Assembly: GCA_965267475.1 (NCBI GenBank)
Contig: OZ254079.1
Coordinates: 3,410,001-3,474,000 of the forward strand
Direction: 5' to 3'
Origin: JBCBKU01 sp965267475
Lineage (GTDB): Bacteria > Pseudomonadota > Alphaproteobacteria > Rhodobacterales > Rhodobacteraceae
DNA length: 64,000 nt
Shown here: positions 18,091 to 27,232 of the stretch, piece by piece
Numbering within the stretch: position 1 is the first letter of the stretch
Layout: the number at the start of each line of letters is the position of its first letter
Made by a program: the position numbers and the translations under genes
Notes under the pieces: generated by a model
Told to the model about the DNA's origin: nothing
The model's database searches: none
The model's input: only the letters and a program-made list of their open reading frames with translations

Positions 18091-19341
18091 TCACCAGCGC
18101 GGCACGACCCGTTCGTAATCCGGTATGTATTTCCGGATCTCTGCCGTGTCGTCGCGATCGGCCAATCCGAATTCCTCATAGAGCGCGCGGAGTTCTGCCA
18201 TGGCGTCCGGGTCCAGGTCCACGCCCAGCCCGGGGCCCGTCGGAACATCAAGACAGCCATCTTCGAACGTCCATCGCCCGCCCTTAATGACCTCGGCCTG
18301 GCTCCAGGGGTAGTGGGTGTCGCAATCATAGGTCAGGTTCGGTGTTGCGGCCGCCACATGGCACATCGCAGCCAGGCTGATCCCCAGATGCGAATTCGAG
18401 TGCATCGAGACGCCCATGCCCGCGGCGCGGCAGAACTCACCCAGGTGCATGGCGCCCCGCGCGCCGCGCCAATAGTGGTGATCGGACAGGATGATTTGCA
18501 CGGCGTCCTTTTGCGCCGCCTCAAAGATCTGCTCGAACTCGACCACGACCAGGTTTGTGGCAAGCGGAATGGCGGTCTGGGCCGACAATTCGGCCATCGC
18601 GTCCATGCCGGTCACCGGGTCTTCCAGATATTCGAGCGTGTCGCCCAAAGCGTCGCAGACCCGTTTGGCCGTGGGCACCCGCCAGGCACCCATCGGATCA
18701 ATCCGAAGCCCGTGATCCGGAAACGCATCCCGCAATGCCTGCATGGTTTCGATTTCCTGATCCGGCGGCAGGACCCCGCCTTTCAGCTTCAGAGATTTAA
18801 AGCCGTGATCCGTCACGAATGTCTTGGCCTGATCGACCAGAGCATCGGGTGTCATGACTTCGCCGAACAGGTCCGCACCGGGATAGGCCTTCAACTTCTC
18901 AAACTTGAAGAACAGATAGCCACCAAAGGGGATTTTCCGCCGAACCGGGCCGCCAAGCAGGTCGTATACGGGCAGGCCGAGCGCTTTGCCCTGAATGTCG
19001 AGGCAAGCGACTTCAAAGGCACCATAGGCCACATCGACAACTTTATGGTCTGCAAGCGCCGTCGGCGCATTCACGCCGCCGTCGCCCGACAGCGACGCCT
19101 CTGCCCGCCGGCGCAGGTCATGAAGGTCGAACGGATCGAGACCGATCAGATCCGGTGCCAGCTTGCGCAATCCGTTCAATGTCCGCGCTGCGCCATAGGT
19201 CTCGCCCAGGCCGACTTGCCCCTGATCGGTTTCCACTTCGAGAATCGCCCTCAGGAAAACCGCCTGATGCACGCCCTTCGTGTTGGCCAGCGGCACATCC
19301 GGCACGGCCACGGGTGTTATTCGAATGTCCCTGATTTTCAT
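18091..19341 (-). CDS. Enolase-superfamily sugar acid dehydratase (glucarate dehydratase-like)
   Basis: About 416 residues from the ATG at 19341. Active-site residues can be placed: the Lys pair K185-x-K187 in 'SLKLKGG', metal ligands D215 ('RIDPMGAW'), E240 ('YLEDP') and N263 ('ATNLVV'), then D287 ('LSDHHYWRG') and the catalytic His in 'MHSNSHLG'. Asn as third metal ligand is typical of the glucarate dehydratase subgroup. These enzymes dehydrate an acid sugar to a keto-deoxy acid. D-glucarate is the default substrate, but the Met in 'DPMGAW' where Asn is usual hints that another acid may be used. It is divergent from the importer operon across the CTAGTATACTAG palindrome. Confidence 0.8.
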   Translation of the reverse strand: MKIRDIRITPVAVPDVPLANTKGVHQAVFLRAILEVETDQGQVGLGETYGAARTLNGLRKLAPDLIGLDPFDLHDLRRRAEASLSGDGGVNAPTALADHKVVDVAYGAFEVACLDIQGKALGLPVYDLLGGPVRRKIPFGGYLFFKFEKLKAYPGADLFGEVMTPDALVDQAKTFVTDHGFKSLKLKGGVLPPDQEIETMQALRDAFPDHGLRIDPMGAWRVPTAKRVCDALGDTLEYLEDPVTGMDAMAELSAQTAIPLATNLVVVEFEQIFEAAQKDAVQIILSDHHYWRGARGAMHLGEFCRAAGMGVSMHSNSHLGISLAAMCHVAAATPNLTYDCDTHYPWSQAEVIKGGRWTFEDGCLDVPTGPGLGVDLDPDAMAELRALYEEFGLADRDDTAEIRKYIPDYERVVPRW

Positions 19342-19397
19342 TGTTTGCCCTGCCCCTCCGCGACGTTTTCCAATCTGCAATTGCAGAATCAATAATA

Positions 19398-19409
19398 CTA
19401 GTATACTAG
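19398..19409. promoter_or_regulatory. CTAGTATACTAG palindrome, putative GntR/FCD operator
   Basis: A perfect 12-bp palindrome with a GTATAC core in the divergent promoter between the dehydratase gene and the uronide importer operon. TATACT inside it (19402-19407) could serve as the importer's -10 box, with TTGCAG at 19381-19386 as a poor -35. A GTATAC core is known for UxuR/ExuR-like FCD regulators, and such a regulator is encoded 1.7 kb away. Confidence 0.55.
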
Positions 19410-19471
19410 AATTCATGTGACGGCGAAACGGGCCCCTAAAAACAGAAGGCCCAAACGCTTTGGGAGGATGC

Positions 19472-20566
19472 ATGTCTGGCGTGGTTCTAGACAAGATTGT
19501 CAAAGCTTATGGCGCGGTTCAGGTGGTCCATGGGATCGATCTGAACGTCAAACCTCAGGAATTCGTGGTGCTTGTCGGTCCGTCGGGCTGCGGCAAATCG
19601 ACGACCCTTCGCATGATCGCGGGGCTTGAGGAAATCTCATCCGGGACGGCGTCGATCGACGGGCGCGTGGTCAATCGCGTCGCGCCCAAAGACCGCGATG
19701 TGGCCATGGTGTTTCAGAATTACGCGCTTTACCCGCATCTGAGCGTCGCCGAGAACATTGCCTTCGGTCTTCGGATCCGGCGCACACCCAAAGATGAAGT
19801 CACCGAAAGCGTCCGCGAGGTCGCCGGGATTCTCGGGTTGACGGATTATCTTGAGCGGCGGCCTGCGGATTTGTCCGGCGGTCAGCGCCAGCGCGTGGCC
19901 ATGGGTCGGGCCATCGTGCGGAAACCAAAGGTATTCCTGTTTGACGAGCCGTTGTCGAACCTTGATGCGAAACTGAGAACGCAGATGCGGGCCGAGATCC
20001 GGCGCCTTCACAACCGGCTGGGCGTCACATCGGTCTATGTGACCCATGACCAGGTCGAAGCGATGACCTTGGCGGACCGGATCGTCGTCATGAACGATGG
20101 CAATATCGAACAGGTCGGCACACCGATGGATCTGTTCATGAACCCAGCCAACACCTTCGTTGCGGGGTTCCTGGGCTCGCCGCCGATGAACCAGTTCAAA
20201 GGGCAACTGGCCAATGGCGACGGGCGCGTCTCGGTCACCCTGGGCAACACCAAGATCACGGTTCCCGAAGACATTCCGAACGATCCGGGGCGCGATGTGA
20301 TCATCGGCATCAGACCGGAATACATCGCATTGGAGCCGGGCGAAGACACGTCGCCTGTCCCGATCAAGCTGGATCTGGTCGAACCCCTTGGATCCGAAGC
20401 GCTGCTTCACGCCGAAATCGCCAATAATCCCTTCATCATCAAGGCGGACACCCACGGCGACGTGGCGCGCCTGTCCGGATTGACCGAGGTCCATGTACCG
20501 GCCTCGATGGTGAAAGTCTTCGATCAGGCCACGGGCCGGGCGCTGAACGCCCGCGCGCCAGCCTAG
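19472..20566 (+). CDS. ABC importer ATPase, MalK/UgpC/AlgS type
   Basis: 364 residues from the ATG at 19472 behind GGGAGG. Walker A 'GPSGCGKST', Q-loop 'VFQNYALYPHL', signature 'LSGGQRQRVAMGRA', Walker B 'VFLFDEPLSNLDA' and H-loop 'VTHDQVEAM' are intact, followed by the C-terminal OB-type regulatory domain of CUT1 sugar importers. It energises the two permeases encoded next. In alginate-type importers this role is played by AlgS. It is the first gene of the uronide operon. Confidence 0.9.
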   Translation: MSGVVLDKIVKAYGAVQVVHGIDLNVKPQEFVVLVGPSGCGKSTTLRMIAGLEEISSGTASIDGRVVNRVAPKDRDVAMVFQNYALYPHLSVAENIAFGLRIRRTPKDEVTESVREVAGILGLTDYLERRPADLSGGQRQRVAMGRAIVRKPKVFLFDEPLSNLDAKLRTQMRAEIRRLHNRLGVTSVYVTHDQVEAMTLADRIVVMNDGNIEQVGTPMDLFMNPANTFVAGFLGSPPMNQFKGQLANGDGRVSVTLGNTKITVPEDIPNDPGRDVIIGIRPEYIALEPGEDTSPVPIKLDLVEPLGSEALLHAEIANNPFIIKADTHGDVARLSGLTEVHVPASMVKVFDQATGRALNARAPA

Positions 20567-20576
20567 GGGGCCGCCG

Positions 20577-21551
20577 ATGACCGACGTTCCGGCACCGGAT
20601 CAAGAGGCCAGCGCCACAAAGGCAGCCGAGCCGCCACGGGACCGCCTGACCCGCTTCATCGATGTCGTAAAGCGCGATTGGCAGATCTACGTGATGCTCG
20701 CGCCGACGATCATCTGGTTCATCGTCTTCCTCTATAAGCCGATGTACGGCCTTCAGATCGCGTTCAAGGATTACTCGATCTTCCGCGGCGTCGCGGGCAG
20801 TCCGTGGATCGGGTTCGAGCACTTCGAATTCCTGTTTTCGAACGAGCAATTCCTGCGTGCGGTGCGAAACACCGTCACCATCAGCGCATTGAACCTGATT
20901 TTTGCGTTCCCGGCGCCGATCATCCTGGCCCTGATGTTCAACGAAGTGCTGAATGCGACGTATAAGCGGACCGCGCAGACAATCGTCTATCTGCCGCATT
21001 TCATCTCTTCGGTGATCATCGCCGGTATCGTGATCACGGCGTTTTCTCCATCAGCGGGTATCGTGAACACGATCCTTGGCTGGCTGGGCATGGATGAAGT
21101 GTATTTCCTGACCAAGCCTGAATGGTTCCGCCCCATCTTCATTGGCACCGGAATTTGGCAAGAGGCGGGCTTTGGCTCGATCGTCTTCCTGGCCGCCATC
21201 GCCGGGGTCAATCCATCCTTATACGAAAGCGCCGTGGTCGACGGGGCCAGTCGCTGGCAGATGATGTGGCGCATCACGATCCCATCGATTCTGCCCACCA
21301 TCCTGATCATGCTGATCATCCGGATCGGGAATATCATGGAGGTCTCGTTTGAACTGGTGATCCTGCTTTATCAGCCAGCGACCTATGAGACCGCCGATGT
21401 GGTGAACACCTTCATCTACCGGCAGGGCCTGCAAAGCGGACAATACGACATGGCCGCCGCGGCCGGTTTGTTCAACGCCGTCGTCGCCTTCGTCCTGGTG
21501 ATGACCGCCAACACGATCTCGCGCCGCTATTCGCGCACGTCTTTGTGGTGA
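20577..21551 (+). CDS. ABC importer permease, LplB/AlgM1-like
   Basis: 324 residues with six predicted membrane spans and a 40-residue cytoplasmic N-terminus. The EAA loop reads 'ESAVVDGASRWQMMWRITIP'. The 'YKPMYGLQIAFKDYSIF' segment after the first span is characteristic of the LplB/AlgM1 group, which imports oligosaccharides including alginate-derived oligouronides. It is spaced 10 bases from the ATPase gene and from the next permease gene, so all are co-transcribed. Confidence 0.88.
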   Translation: MTDVPAPDQEASATKAAEPPRDRLTRFIDVVKRDWQIYVMLAPTIIWFIVFLYKPMYGLQIAFKDYSIFRGVAGSPWIGFEHFEFLFSNEQFLRAVRNTVTISALNLIFAFPAPIILALMFNEVLNATYKRTAQTIVYLPHFISSVIIAGIVITAFSPSAGIVNTILGWLGMDEVYFLTKPEWFRPIFIGTGIWQEAGFGSIVFLAAIAGVNPSLYESAVVDGASRWQMMWRITIPSILPTILIMLIIRIGNIMEVSFELVILLYQPATYETADVVNTFIYRQGLQSGQYDMAAAAGLFNAVVAFVLVMTANTISRRYSRTSLW

Positions 21552-21561
21552 GGGGACGGAC

Positions 21562-22443
21562 ATGGCAAACATGAACCTTTATTCCCGCGGCGATAAGATC
21601 TTTGCCCTGGCCACTTCGGTCCTGATTGGGATGTTCACGGTCGCGACGCTGTATCCGTTCATCTATATCGCTGCGGTGTCCTTCAGCTCCGGTTTTGCCG
21701 CCCAGGCAGGCAAGGTCGTTCTGACCCCCATCGATGCCACGCTTGAGGCCTACGGCTTTATCCTGACGGATCCGCAATTCTGGGTCTCGTACCGGAACAC
21801 GTTCATCTACACGATAGGCGGGACATTGATGAGCCTGCTATTCATCATCCCCGGCGCCTATGCCCTGTCGCGCCCGCAGCTTTACGGGCGGCGGTTCTGG
21901 AACCTCTTCATCGCCTTCACGATGTGGTTCAACGCCGGTCTGATCCCGTTCTTTCTGAACATGCGAGATCTCGGGCTTCTGGACAGTTACTTCGGGATTA
22001 TCATCGGGTTCGCGGTCAATGCGTTCAATATCATCCTGCTGCGAAACTTCTTCGAGGCGATCCCCCGCAGTTTCGAGGAAGCCGCGCGGATCGATGGCGC
22101 CAATGATTTCCAGGTTTTGTGGAAGGTTTTCATCCCGCTGTCGAAACCGGCCATCGCGACGATCACCCTGTTCTGCATCGTGTCACGCTGGAACGGTTTC
22201 TTCTGGGCCATGGTTCTGTTGCAGTCGGAAGAGAAGATCCCGCTTCAGGTCTTCCTGCGCCACACCATCGCGAACCTGAGCGACGACGACGAATTCGCCA
22301 TCGTTCAAACTCAAGCGGGGTTCAGCGCCGAGACCGTGACCGCAGCCATTATCGTCTGTTCGATCATCCCAGTGCTGATCGTCTACCCGTTCATTCAGAA
22401 ATACTTCGAGAAGGGCATCCTTCTTGGAGGCGTCAAAGAGTAA
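21562..22443 (+). CDS. ABC importer permease, LplC/AlgM2-like
   Basis: 293 residues, six membrane spans, with the EAA loop 'EEAARIDGANDFQVLWKVFIP' region placed before the last two spans. It is the second permease of the CUT1 oligosaccharide importer and pairs with the LplB-like gene upstream. The C-terminal 'KYFEKGILLGGVKE' is typical of LplC/YtcP proteins. A substrate-binding protein gene starts 29 bases downstream. Confidence 0.88.
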   Translation: MANMNLYSRGDKIFALATSVLIGMFTVATLYPFIYIAAVSFSSGFAAQAGKVVLTPIDATLEAYGFILTDPQFWVSYRNTFIYTIGGTLMSLLFIIPGAYALSRPQLYGRRFWNLFIAFTMWFNAGLIPFFLNMRDLGLLDSYFGIIIGFAVNAFNIILLRNFFEAIPRSFEEAARIDGANDFQVLWKVFIPLSKPAIATITLFCIVSRWNGFFWAMVLLQSEEKIPLQVFLRHTIANLSDDDEFAIVQTQAGFSAETVTAAIIVCSIIPVLIVYPFIQKYFEKGILLGGVKE

Positions 22444-22471
22444 TCCGAGAAATCGCATAAGGGAGGAACTG

Positions 22472-24034
22472 ATGCGTAAACTTTCTCTAGCCGCGGCCTT
22501 GCTGGCAGGAACGGCCTTCGCCACCCCTGTCGTCGCAGACGGCCACCTGAAGATTGTCGAAGGCGATCCGCTGGAACTTACGATCCAGATGAACCATGCC
22601 CGCTATCCGATCTATGAGGAGAACTGGCCGGTCGAACAGAAGGCGCGCGAACTGACGAACATCCATCTGGTCGATGTGACCGTGGGTGCCAACATGCGGA
22701 CAGATGAGAACACAGGCCGGACAGAAGCGCTGAACCTCATGCTGGCCTCGGGCAAGATCCCTGACATCGTGGGATCGAGCCGCATTCGGGACTTCGTGAA
22801 CCAGTACGGACCTGAAGGCGCGTTCATCCCGCTGAACGATCTGATCGAAGAGCATGCGCCGAACATCAAGGCCTATTACGACACCCGTCCGGATATCGCG
22901 GCAGCGGTGAAGGCGGCGGACGGCCAGATGTATTACATCCCTTACCTGCCTGACGGGAAGTACGGCCGCGCCTATTGGATCCGCACGGATTGGCTGGATG
23001 CGCTGGGGCTCGACGTTCCGCAGACCGTTGACGAGTACGAAGCGGTTCTTCGTGCCTTCAAAACGCAGGATCCGAACGGCAACGGATTGGCTGACGAAGT
23101 GCCCTTCTTTGCCCGTCAGTGGCCGGAGCTGATCCGCCTGGTCACCCTGTGGGATGGCCGTGCGCACGGGTCCGACACCTATCACGACTTCCTGGTAGAA
23201 GACGGCAAGATTTCGCACGGCTATATCGGCGAAGGGTATCGCGAAGGGATCAAGAACCTGGCGCGGTGGTATGCCGAAGGGCTGATCGACGCGGAAATCT
23301 TCACGCGCGGCTCGTCGGCCCGTGACTTCCTACTGTCAGAAAACCTGGGCGGTTCGACCCATGACTGGTTCGCGTCGACCGGTGGTTACAACCGATTGTC
23401 GAGCGACATTGAAGGCTTCGAATTCAAAGCCATGGCCCCACCGGCTTCGGTCTCAGGCAAGCGGGTCGAAGAACACCGCCGGATCCTGGTTAAGCCGGAC
23501 GGCTGGGCCATCGGCGGCACCAACGCGAACCCGGTTGAAACGATCAAGTATTTCGACTTCTGGTTCACCGAGGAAGGCCGCCGTCTTGCCAACTTCGGCG
23601 TCGAGGGCATGCATTATGACCTTGTCGACGGCAAAGCGATCTTCAAGCAGGAGTTCCTGGATGCAGGGCCGGTCAACCGGTCGCTCTATCAGGTCGGCTC
23701 GCAGCTTCAGGGGCGCGGCTATTTCCAGGACTATGACTATGAAATCCAGTGGACGAATGAATTCGCCCTGGAAGGGATCGAGCTTTATGAACAAGGCGAC
23801 TATCTGATCCCGGATTTCCTGGGCGTGGCCTTCAATGCCGAAGAACAGCGGGTCTATGACCGGCACTGGGGTTCGATCCGCGATGTCATGCTGGAACGTC
23901 AGCAAGGCTGGATTTTGGGCAACGGCGATGTCGAAGCCGATTGGGATGGCTATATCGCCCAGCTTGAAGACATGGGTCTGAACGACGTCCTTGAGGTCAT
24001 GCAAACGGCCTATGAACGCCAGTATGGCGGCTAA
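22472..24034 (+). CDS. Oligosaccharide-binding protein, AlgQ/LplA-like
   Basis: 520 residues from the ATG at 22472 (GGGAGG ten bases ahead), starting with signal peptide MRKLSLAAALLAGTAFATPV and mature from about residue 22. The large size and the 'PNGNGLADEVPF' segment, a calcium-binding-like D/N-rich loop also present in AlgQ-type proteins, place it with LplA/AlgQ proteins that bind long oligosaccharides rather than with small monosaccharide binders. It would capture oligouronides in the periplasm for the importer encoded just upstream. A short hairpin follows its stop, before the lyase gene. Confidence 0.85.
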   Translation: MRKLSLAAALLAGTAFATPVVADGHLKIVEGDPLELTIQMNHARYPIYEENWPVEQKARELTNIHLVDVTVGANMRTDENTGRTEALNLMLASGKIPDIVGSSRIRDFVNQYGPEGAFIPLNDLIEEHAPNIKAYYDTRPDIAAAVKAADGQMYYIPYLPDGKYGRAYWIRTDWLDALGLDVPQTVDEYEAVLRAFKTQDPNGNGLADEVPFFARQWPELIRLVTLWDGRAHGSDTYHDFLVEDGKISHGYIGEGYREGIKNLARWYAEGLIDAEIFTRGSSARDFLLSENLGGSTHDWFASTGGYNRLSSDIEGFEFKAMAPPASVSGKRVEEHRRILVKPDGWAIGGTNANPVETIKYFDFWFTEEGRRLANFGVEGMHYDLVDGKAIFKQEFLDAGPVNRSLYQVGSQLQGRGYFQDYDYEIQWTNEFALEGIELYEQGDYLIPDFLGVAFNAEEQRVYDRHWGSIRDVMLERQQGWILGNGDVEADWDGYIAQLEDMGLNDVLEVMQTAYERQYGG

Positions 24035-24035
24035 G

Positions 24036-24054
24036 CCCCTTTGAACCAAAGGGG
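24036..24054 (+). terminator. Intercistronic hairpin after the binding-protein gene
   Basis: CCCCTTT (24036-24042) pairs perfectly with AAAGGGG (24048-24054) over a 5-base loop, two bases after the stop of the binding-protein gene. GGGGTCGCC just after could form an alternative stem with GGGCGGCCCC. With no U-run it is more likely an mRNA-stabilising or partial-termination element that keeps binding-protein levels above those of the enzymes downstream. Confidence 0.5.
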
Positions 24055-24116
24055 TCGCCTGATGCGGGCGGCCCCCTCTTCCACACCCACCGAGTTCTCC
24101 AACGGATGTCCGCAAG

Positions 24117-26447
24117 ATGGCTTCGCCAGACGATCTTTCCCGGCTTAAACCCGCGCTTGACGAACCGAAGGCCGGTCGCTTGAGCATCGCCTATGCGCCG
24201 GATGGGACGGTCTGCACCGAGAACCCGCCGCGCTTCACCTGGCTTCCCGAGATCGAGGAAGAAGCGCAGTACTGCCTGCGCATTGCGACCGATCCCGCAT
24301 TCTCGGACGCGGTGCTTTTCACCGGCATTCCGCGAAACTTCTTCACGCCGGACAAGGTGATGCCTGCGGGTCAGTATCATTGGGCCTATGCCGTCTGGTC
24401 GCCGACCGAGAAAGCCCCGACCACGGGGTGGAGTTCGACGCGGCAATTCACGCTGACCGACGGATTGCCGGAAACCCCGGTACCCGCCCTGGCGACCCGA
24501 TTTTCAAAGACTGAAACCGCCCATCCGCGGCTTTGGCTGAATGGATCCAAGCTCGATGCGTTTCGGGATGCCGTATCCAAGGACCCGACCCATTGTACCT
24601 GGGACATGTTTCTTGAGAAATCCGTCCTTCCCTGGATGTCCCGCGATGTGATGACCGAGCCTGCGGGCTATCCGGACCACAAGCGGACCGCACCGATCTG
24701 GCGGCAAACCTATATCGACTGCCAGGAACTGATTTACGCGATCCGCCATCTGGCGATTGCCGGCCATGTCACGCGCGATCCCGAGATGCTGGAGCGCGCC
24801 AAGACATGGTTGCTTGAGGCCGCAAGCTGGGACCCGACTGGCACGACATCCCGCGCCTATACCGATGAATGGGCGTTCCGCGTGAACGTTGCGCTTGCCT
24901 GGGGCTATGACTGGCTGTTTGACCAACTGACCGAGGACGAGCGCGCGACCGTGCGTACCGCGCTTCTGATCCGGACCCGCGAAACCGCCGGTCACATCAT
25001 CAAGCACGCCAAGATCCACCTATTTCCCTATGACAGCCACGCTGTTCGGGCGGTCTCGGCCGTGCTGGTGCCCGCTTCGATTGCGCTTCTGCATGATGAA
25101 CCCGAGGCCGAAGACTGGCTGAATTATGCGATCGACTTTCTATCCACTGTCTATTCCCCCTGGGGGGACGCGGATGGCGGGTGGGCCGAAGGACCGCATT
25201 ACTGGATGACCGGCATGGCCTATCTGATCGAAGCGGCAAATCTGCTTCGCAGTTACGCAGGCATCGACCTTTATGCGCGCCCCTTCTTCCAGGAAACCGG
25301 TAATTTCCCCTTCTACACCAAGCCGCCCGACACAAGGCGCGGGACGTTTGGCGATGACAGCACGATGGGAGATCTGCCCTGCCTGAAAGTCGGCTACAAC
25401 CTGCGCCAATATGCGGGTGTCACCGGCAATGGCGCCTTCCAATGGTATTTCGAAGAGATCAAGCGGAACGATCCCGGGACTGAGATGGCCTTTTACAACT
25501 GGGGCTGGTGGGATCTGAACTTCGACGAGTTGACCTATCGCCATGACTTCCCGTTGATCGAGGCGGTTCCGCCGAAGGATGTCGACAAGCTGCGGTGGTT
25601 CGAAGGGATCGGCTGGGTCGCGATCCAGCACCGGATGGACGACCCGGGGCAGCATATCTCGTTCATCATGAAATCTTCGCCCTTCGGGTCGATCAGCCAT
25701 TCGCATGGTGATCAGAACGCCTTCTGCCTGTCGGGGTTTGGTGAAGATCTGGCCATCCAGTCCGGTCACTATGTGGCATTCAACAGCTCGATGCATCAGG
25801 ACTGGCGCCGCCAGACCCGGTCGAAGAACGCCATTCTGATCGATGGCCAAGGCCAGTACGCAGGCAAGGACAAGGCCCGGGCCATGCGGGCGACGGGCCA
25901 GATCACCAAAGCGGAAGAGCGTGAGGACCACATCTTCATCTCAGGCGATGCCACGGCGGCCTATCGGTCACTGAACGACGCCGTCGAAGCCGTCACGCGC
26001 GAGATCTATTTTGTCCGGAACGCGTTTTTCGTGATCGTCGACAACATCGATGCCAGCGCTCCGGTCACGATCGACTGGCGGCTTCATGCCAATGGTCCGA
26101 TGCATCTGGGCGACGCAACCTTCCGGTATACCGGCGAAAAGGCGGGGTTTTATGGCCAGTTCCTCTGGTCCGAAGCGGGCGCTGGGACGCTTACCCAGGA
26201 AACTGGATTTCCCGGCGTGGATCCGGCCGACTATGAGGGATTGGCCGAAAGCACCTGCCTGAATGCCCGTTTCCCAGCCGCTATCCGGCACCGGATCGCC
26301 ACGCTTCTGGTGCCCTACCCGACCGCCGCGCCCCGGCGCATTTTCTCTTTCCTCGACGATCAGGGATATGACTGCGATCTCTACTTCACGGACAGTGAAG
26401 AGCGGAGTTTCAAAGTCGTCATCCCCAAAACATTCAAGGTGACCTGA
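24117..26447 (+). CDS. PL15 exo-type oligoalginate lyase
   Basis: 776 residues, the same length I recall for the Agrobacterium exolyase Atu3025. It has no signal peptide, so cleavage is cytoplasmic after import. The catalytic set I recall for that enzyme (Arg199, His311, Tyr365, His531) has counterparts at R196, H308 ('PYDSHAVR'), Y362 ('GPHYWMTG') and H528 ('ISHSHGDQN'), a constant offset of three. An N-terminal beta domain, a central alpha/alpha barrel and a C-terminal heparinase-like beta sandwich ('HGDQNAF') are expected. Beta-elimination would release unsaturated uronate (DEH). Other PL15 subfamilies cut heparan-type chains, so the exact glycan is open. The stop overlaps the next start by one base. 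Confidence 0.85.
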   Translation: MASPDDLSRLKPALDEPKAGRLSIAYAPDGTVCTENPPRFTWLPEIEEEAQYCLRIATDPAFSDAVLFTGIPRNFFTPDKVMPAGQYHWAYAVWSPTEKAPTTGWSSTRQFTLTDGLPETPVPALATRFSKTETAHPRLWLNGSKLDAFRDAVSKDPTHCTWDMFLEKSVLPWMSRDVMTEPAGYPDHKRTAPIWRQTYIDCQELIYAIRHLAIAGHVTRDPEMLERAKTWLLEAASWDPTGTTSRAYTDEWAFRVNVALAWGYDWLFDQLTEDERATVRTALLIRTRETAGHIIKHAKIHLFPYDSHAVRAVSAVLVPASIALLHDEPEAEDWLNYAIDFLSTVYSPWGDADGGWAEGPHYWMTGMAYLIEAANLLRSYAGIDLYARPFFQETGNFPFYTKPPDTRRGTFGDDSTMGDLPCLKVGYNLRQYAGVTGNGAFQWYFEEIKRNDPGTEMAFYNWGWWDLNFDELTYRHDFPLIEAVPPKDVDKLRWFEGIGWVAIQHRMDDPGQHISFIMKSSPFGSISHSHGDQNAFCLSGFGEDLAIQSGHYVAFNSSMHQDWRRQTRSKNAILIDGQGQYAGKDKARAMRATGQITKAEEREDHIFISGDATAAYRSLNDAVEAVTREIYFVRNAFFVIVDNIDASAPVTIDWRLHANGPMHLGDATFRYTGEKAGFYGQFLWSEAGAGTLTQETGFPGVDPADYEGLAESTCLNARFPAAIRHRIATLLVPYPTAAPRRIFSFLDDQGYDCDLYFTDSEERSFKVVIPKTFKVT

Positions 26448-27223
26448 TGACCCATCCAGACCCATTCCGCAAAGACGCCGCCCTTAGCCTGACAGGAAAG
26501 ACCGCATTGGTGACCGGCGGTGGCCGAGATATCGGTCGGGCCTGCGTGATGGCGCTGGCGGGCGCCGGGGCCAATGTCGCGATCAACTATTTCGCCTCGG
26601 GCGACGGGGCCGACAGCGCCGTGGCCGAGATCGGGGAAGACCGGGCCTTCGCGCAGAAGGGCGACATGACTCAAAAGGATGCCATCGACGCCTTGGTCGG
26701 CAAAACGGCCGAGACATTCGGCAAGATCGATGTCGTCGTCCACGTCACCGGCGGGTTGGTCAAGCGCGTGCCCATGGCCGAGATGAGCCTTGAGCATTTT
26801 CACACGGTCATGGACCTGAACCTGACATCGAACTTCCTGGTGGTGCAGGCCGCCCTGCCCCATATGCCCAAGGGCGGATCCATCGTGAACATCGCCTCGC
26901 AAGCGGGTCGCGATGGCGGCGGGCCGGGCGCCGGAATCTATGCAACATCGAAGGGAGCCGTCATGACGATGACCCGCGCGATGGCCAAGGAATTCGCACC
27001 GGACATCCGCGTGAACGCGATTTGCCCCGGTATGATCGACACCGACTTCCATAATGTCTTCACCAAGCCCGAGGTTCGGGCGGGCGCCGCCAATGCGACC
27101 CCCTTGAAACGCGAGGGCACGTCGGAAGAGGTTGCGAACCTTGCGGCCTTCCTGGCCTCGGACGCGGCAAGTTTCATGACCGGCGCCTCGGTCGATATCA
27201 ACGGTGGCCTCTTGTTTTCGTAA
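26447..27223 (+). CDS. SDR reductase, probable 4-deoxy-5-keto-uronate (DEH) reductase
   Basis: 258 residues, classical SDR. The cofactor motif 'TGGGRDIGRA' is near residue 23, and the active site is complete with Ser in 'IVNIASQAG' and 'YATSK' (Tyr, Lys). Length, lack of a signal peptide and coupling to a PL15 lyase match the alginate-pathway reductases (A1-R type) that reduce DEH to 2-keto-3-deoxygluconate. I infer that role from context; the sequence alone proves only an NAD(P)H-dependent SDR. KDG kinase and KDPG aldolase genes, the expected next steps, are not in the window. Confidence 0.75.
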   Translation: MTHPDPFRKDAALSLTGKTALVTGGGRDIGRACVMALAGAGANVAINYFASGDGADSAVAEIGEDRAFAQKGDMTQKDAIDALVGKTAETFGKIDVVVHVTGGLVKRVPMAEMSLEHFHTVMDLNLTSNFLVVQAALPHMPKGGSIVNIASQAGRDGGGPGAGIYATSKGAVMTMTRAMAKEFAPDIRVNAICPGMIDTDFHNVFTKPEVRAGAANATPLKREGTSEEVANLAAFLASDAASFMTGASVDINGGLLFS

Positions 27224-27232
27224 GGCGCAGCA

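Noticed and set aside
18022..19395. A 457-codon plus-strand open frame opposite the dehydratase gene
   Set aside because: The enolase-superfamily residues are all on the minus strand; the plus-strand product has the Arg/His-rich composition of a shadow frame.
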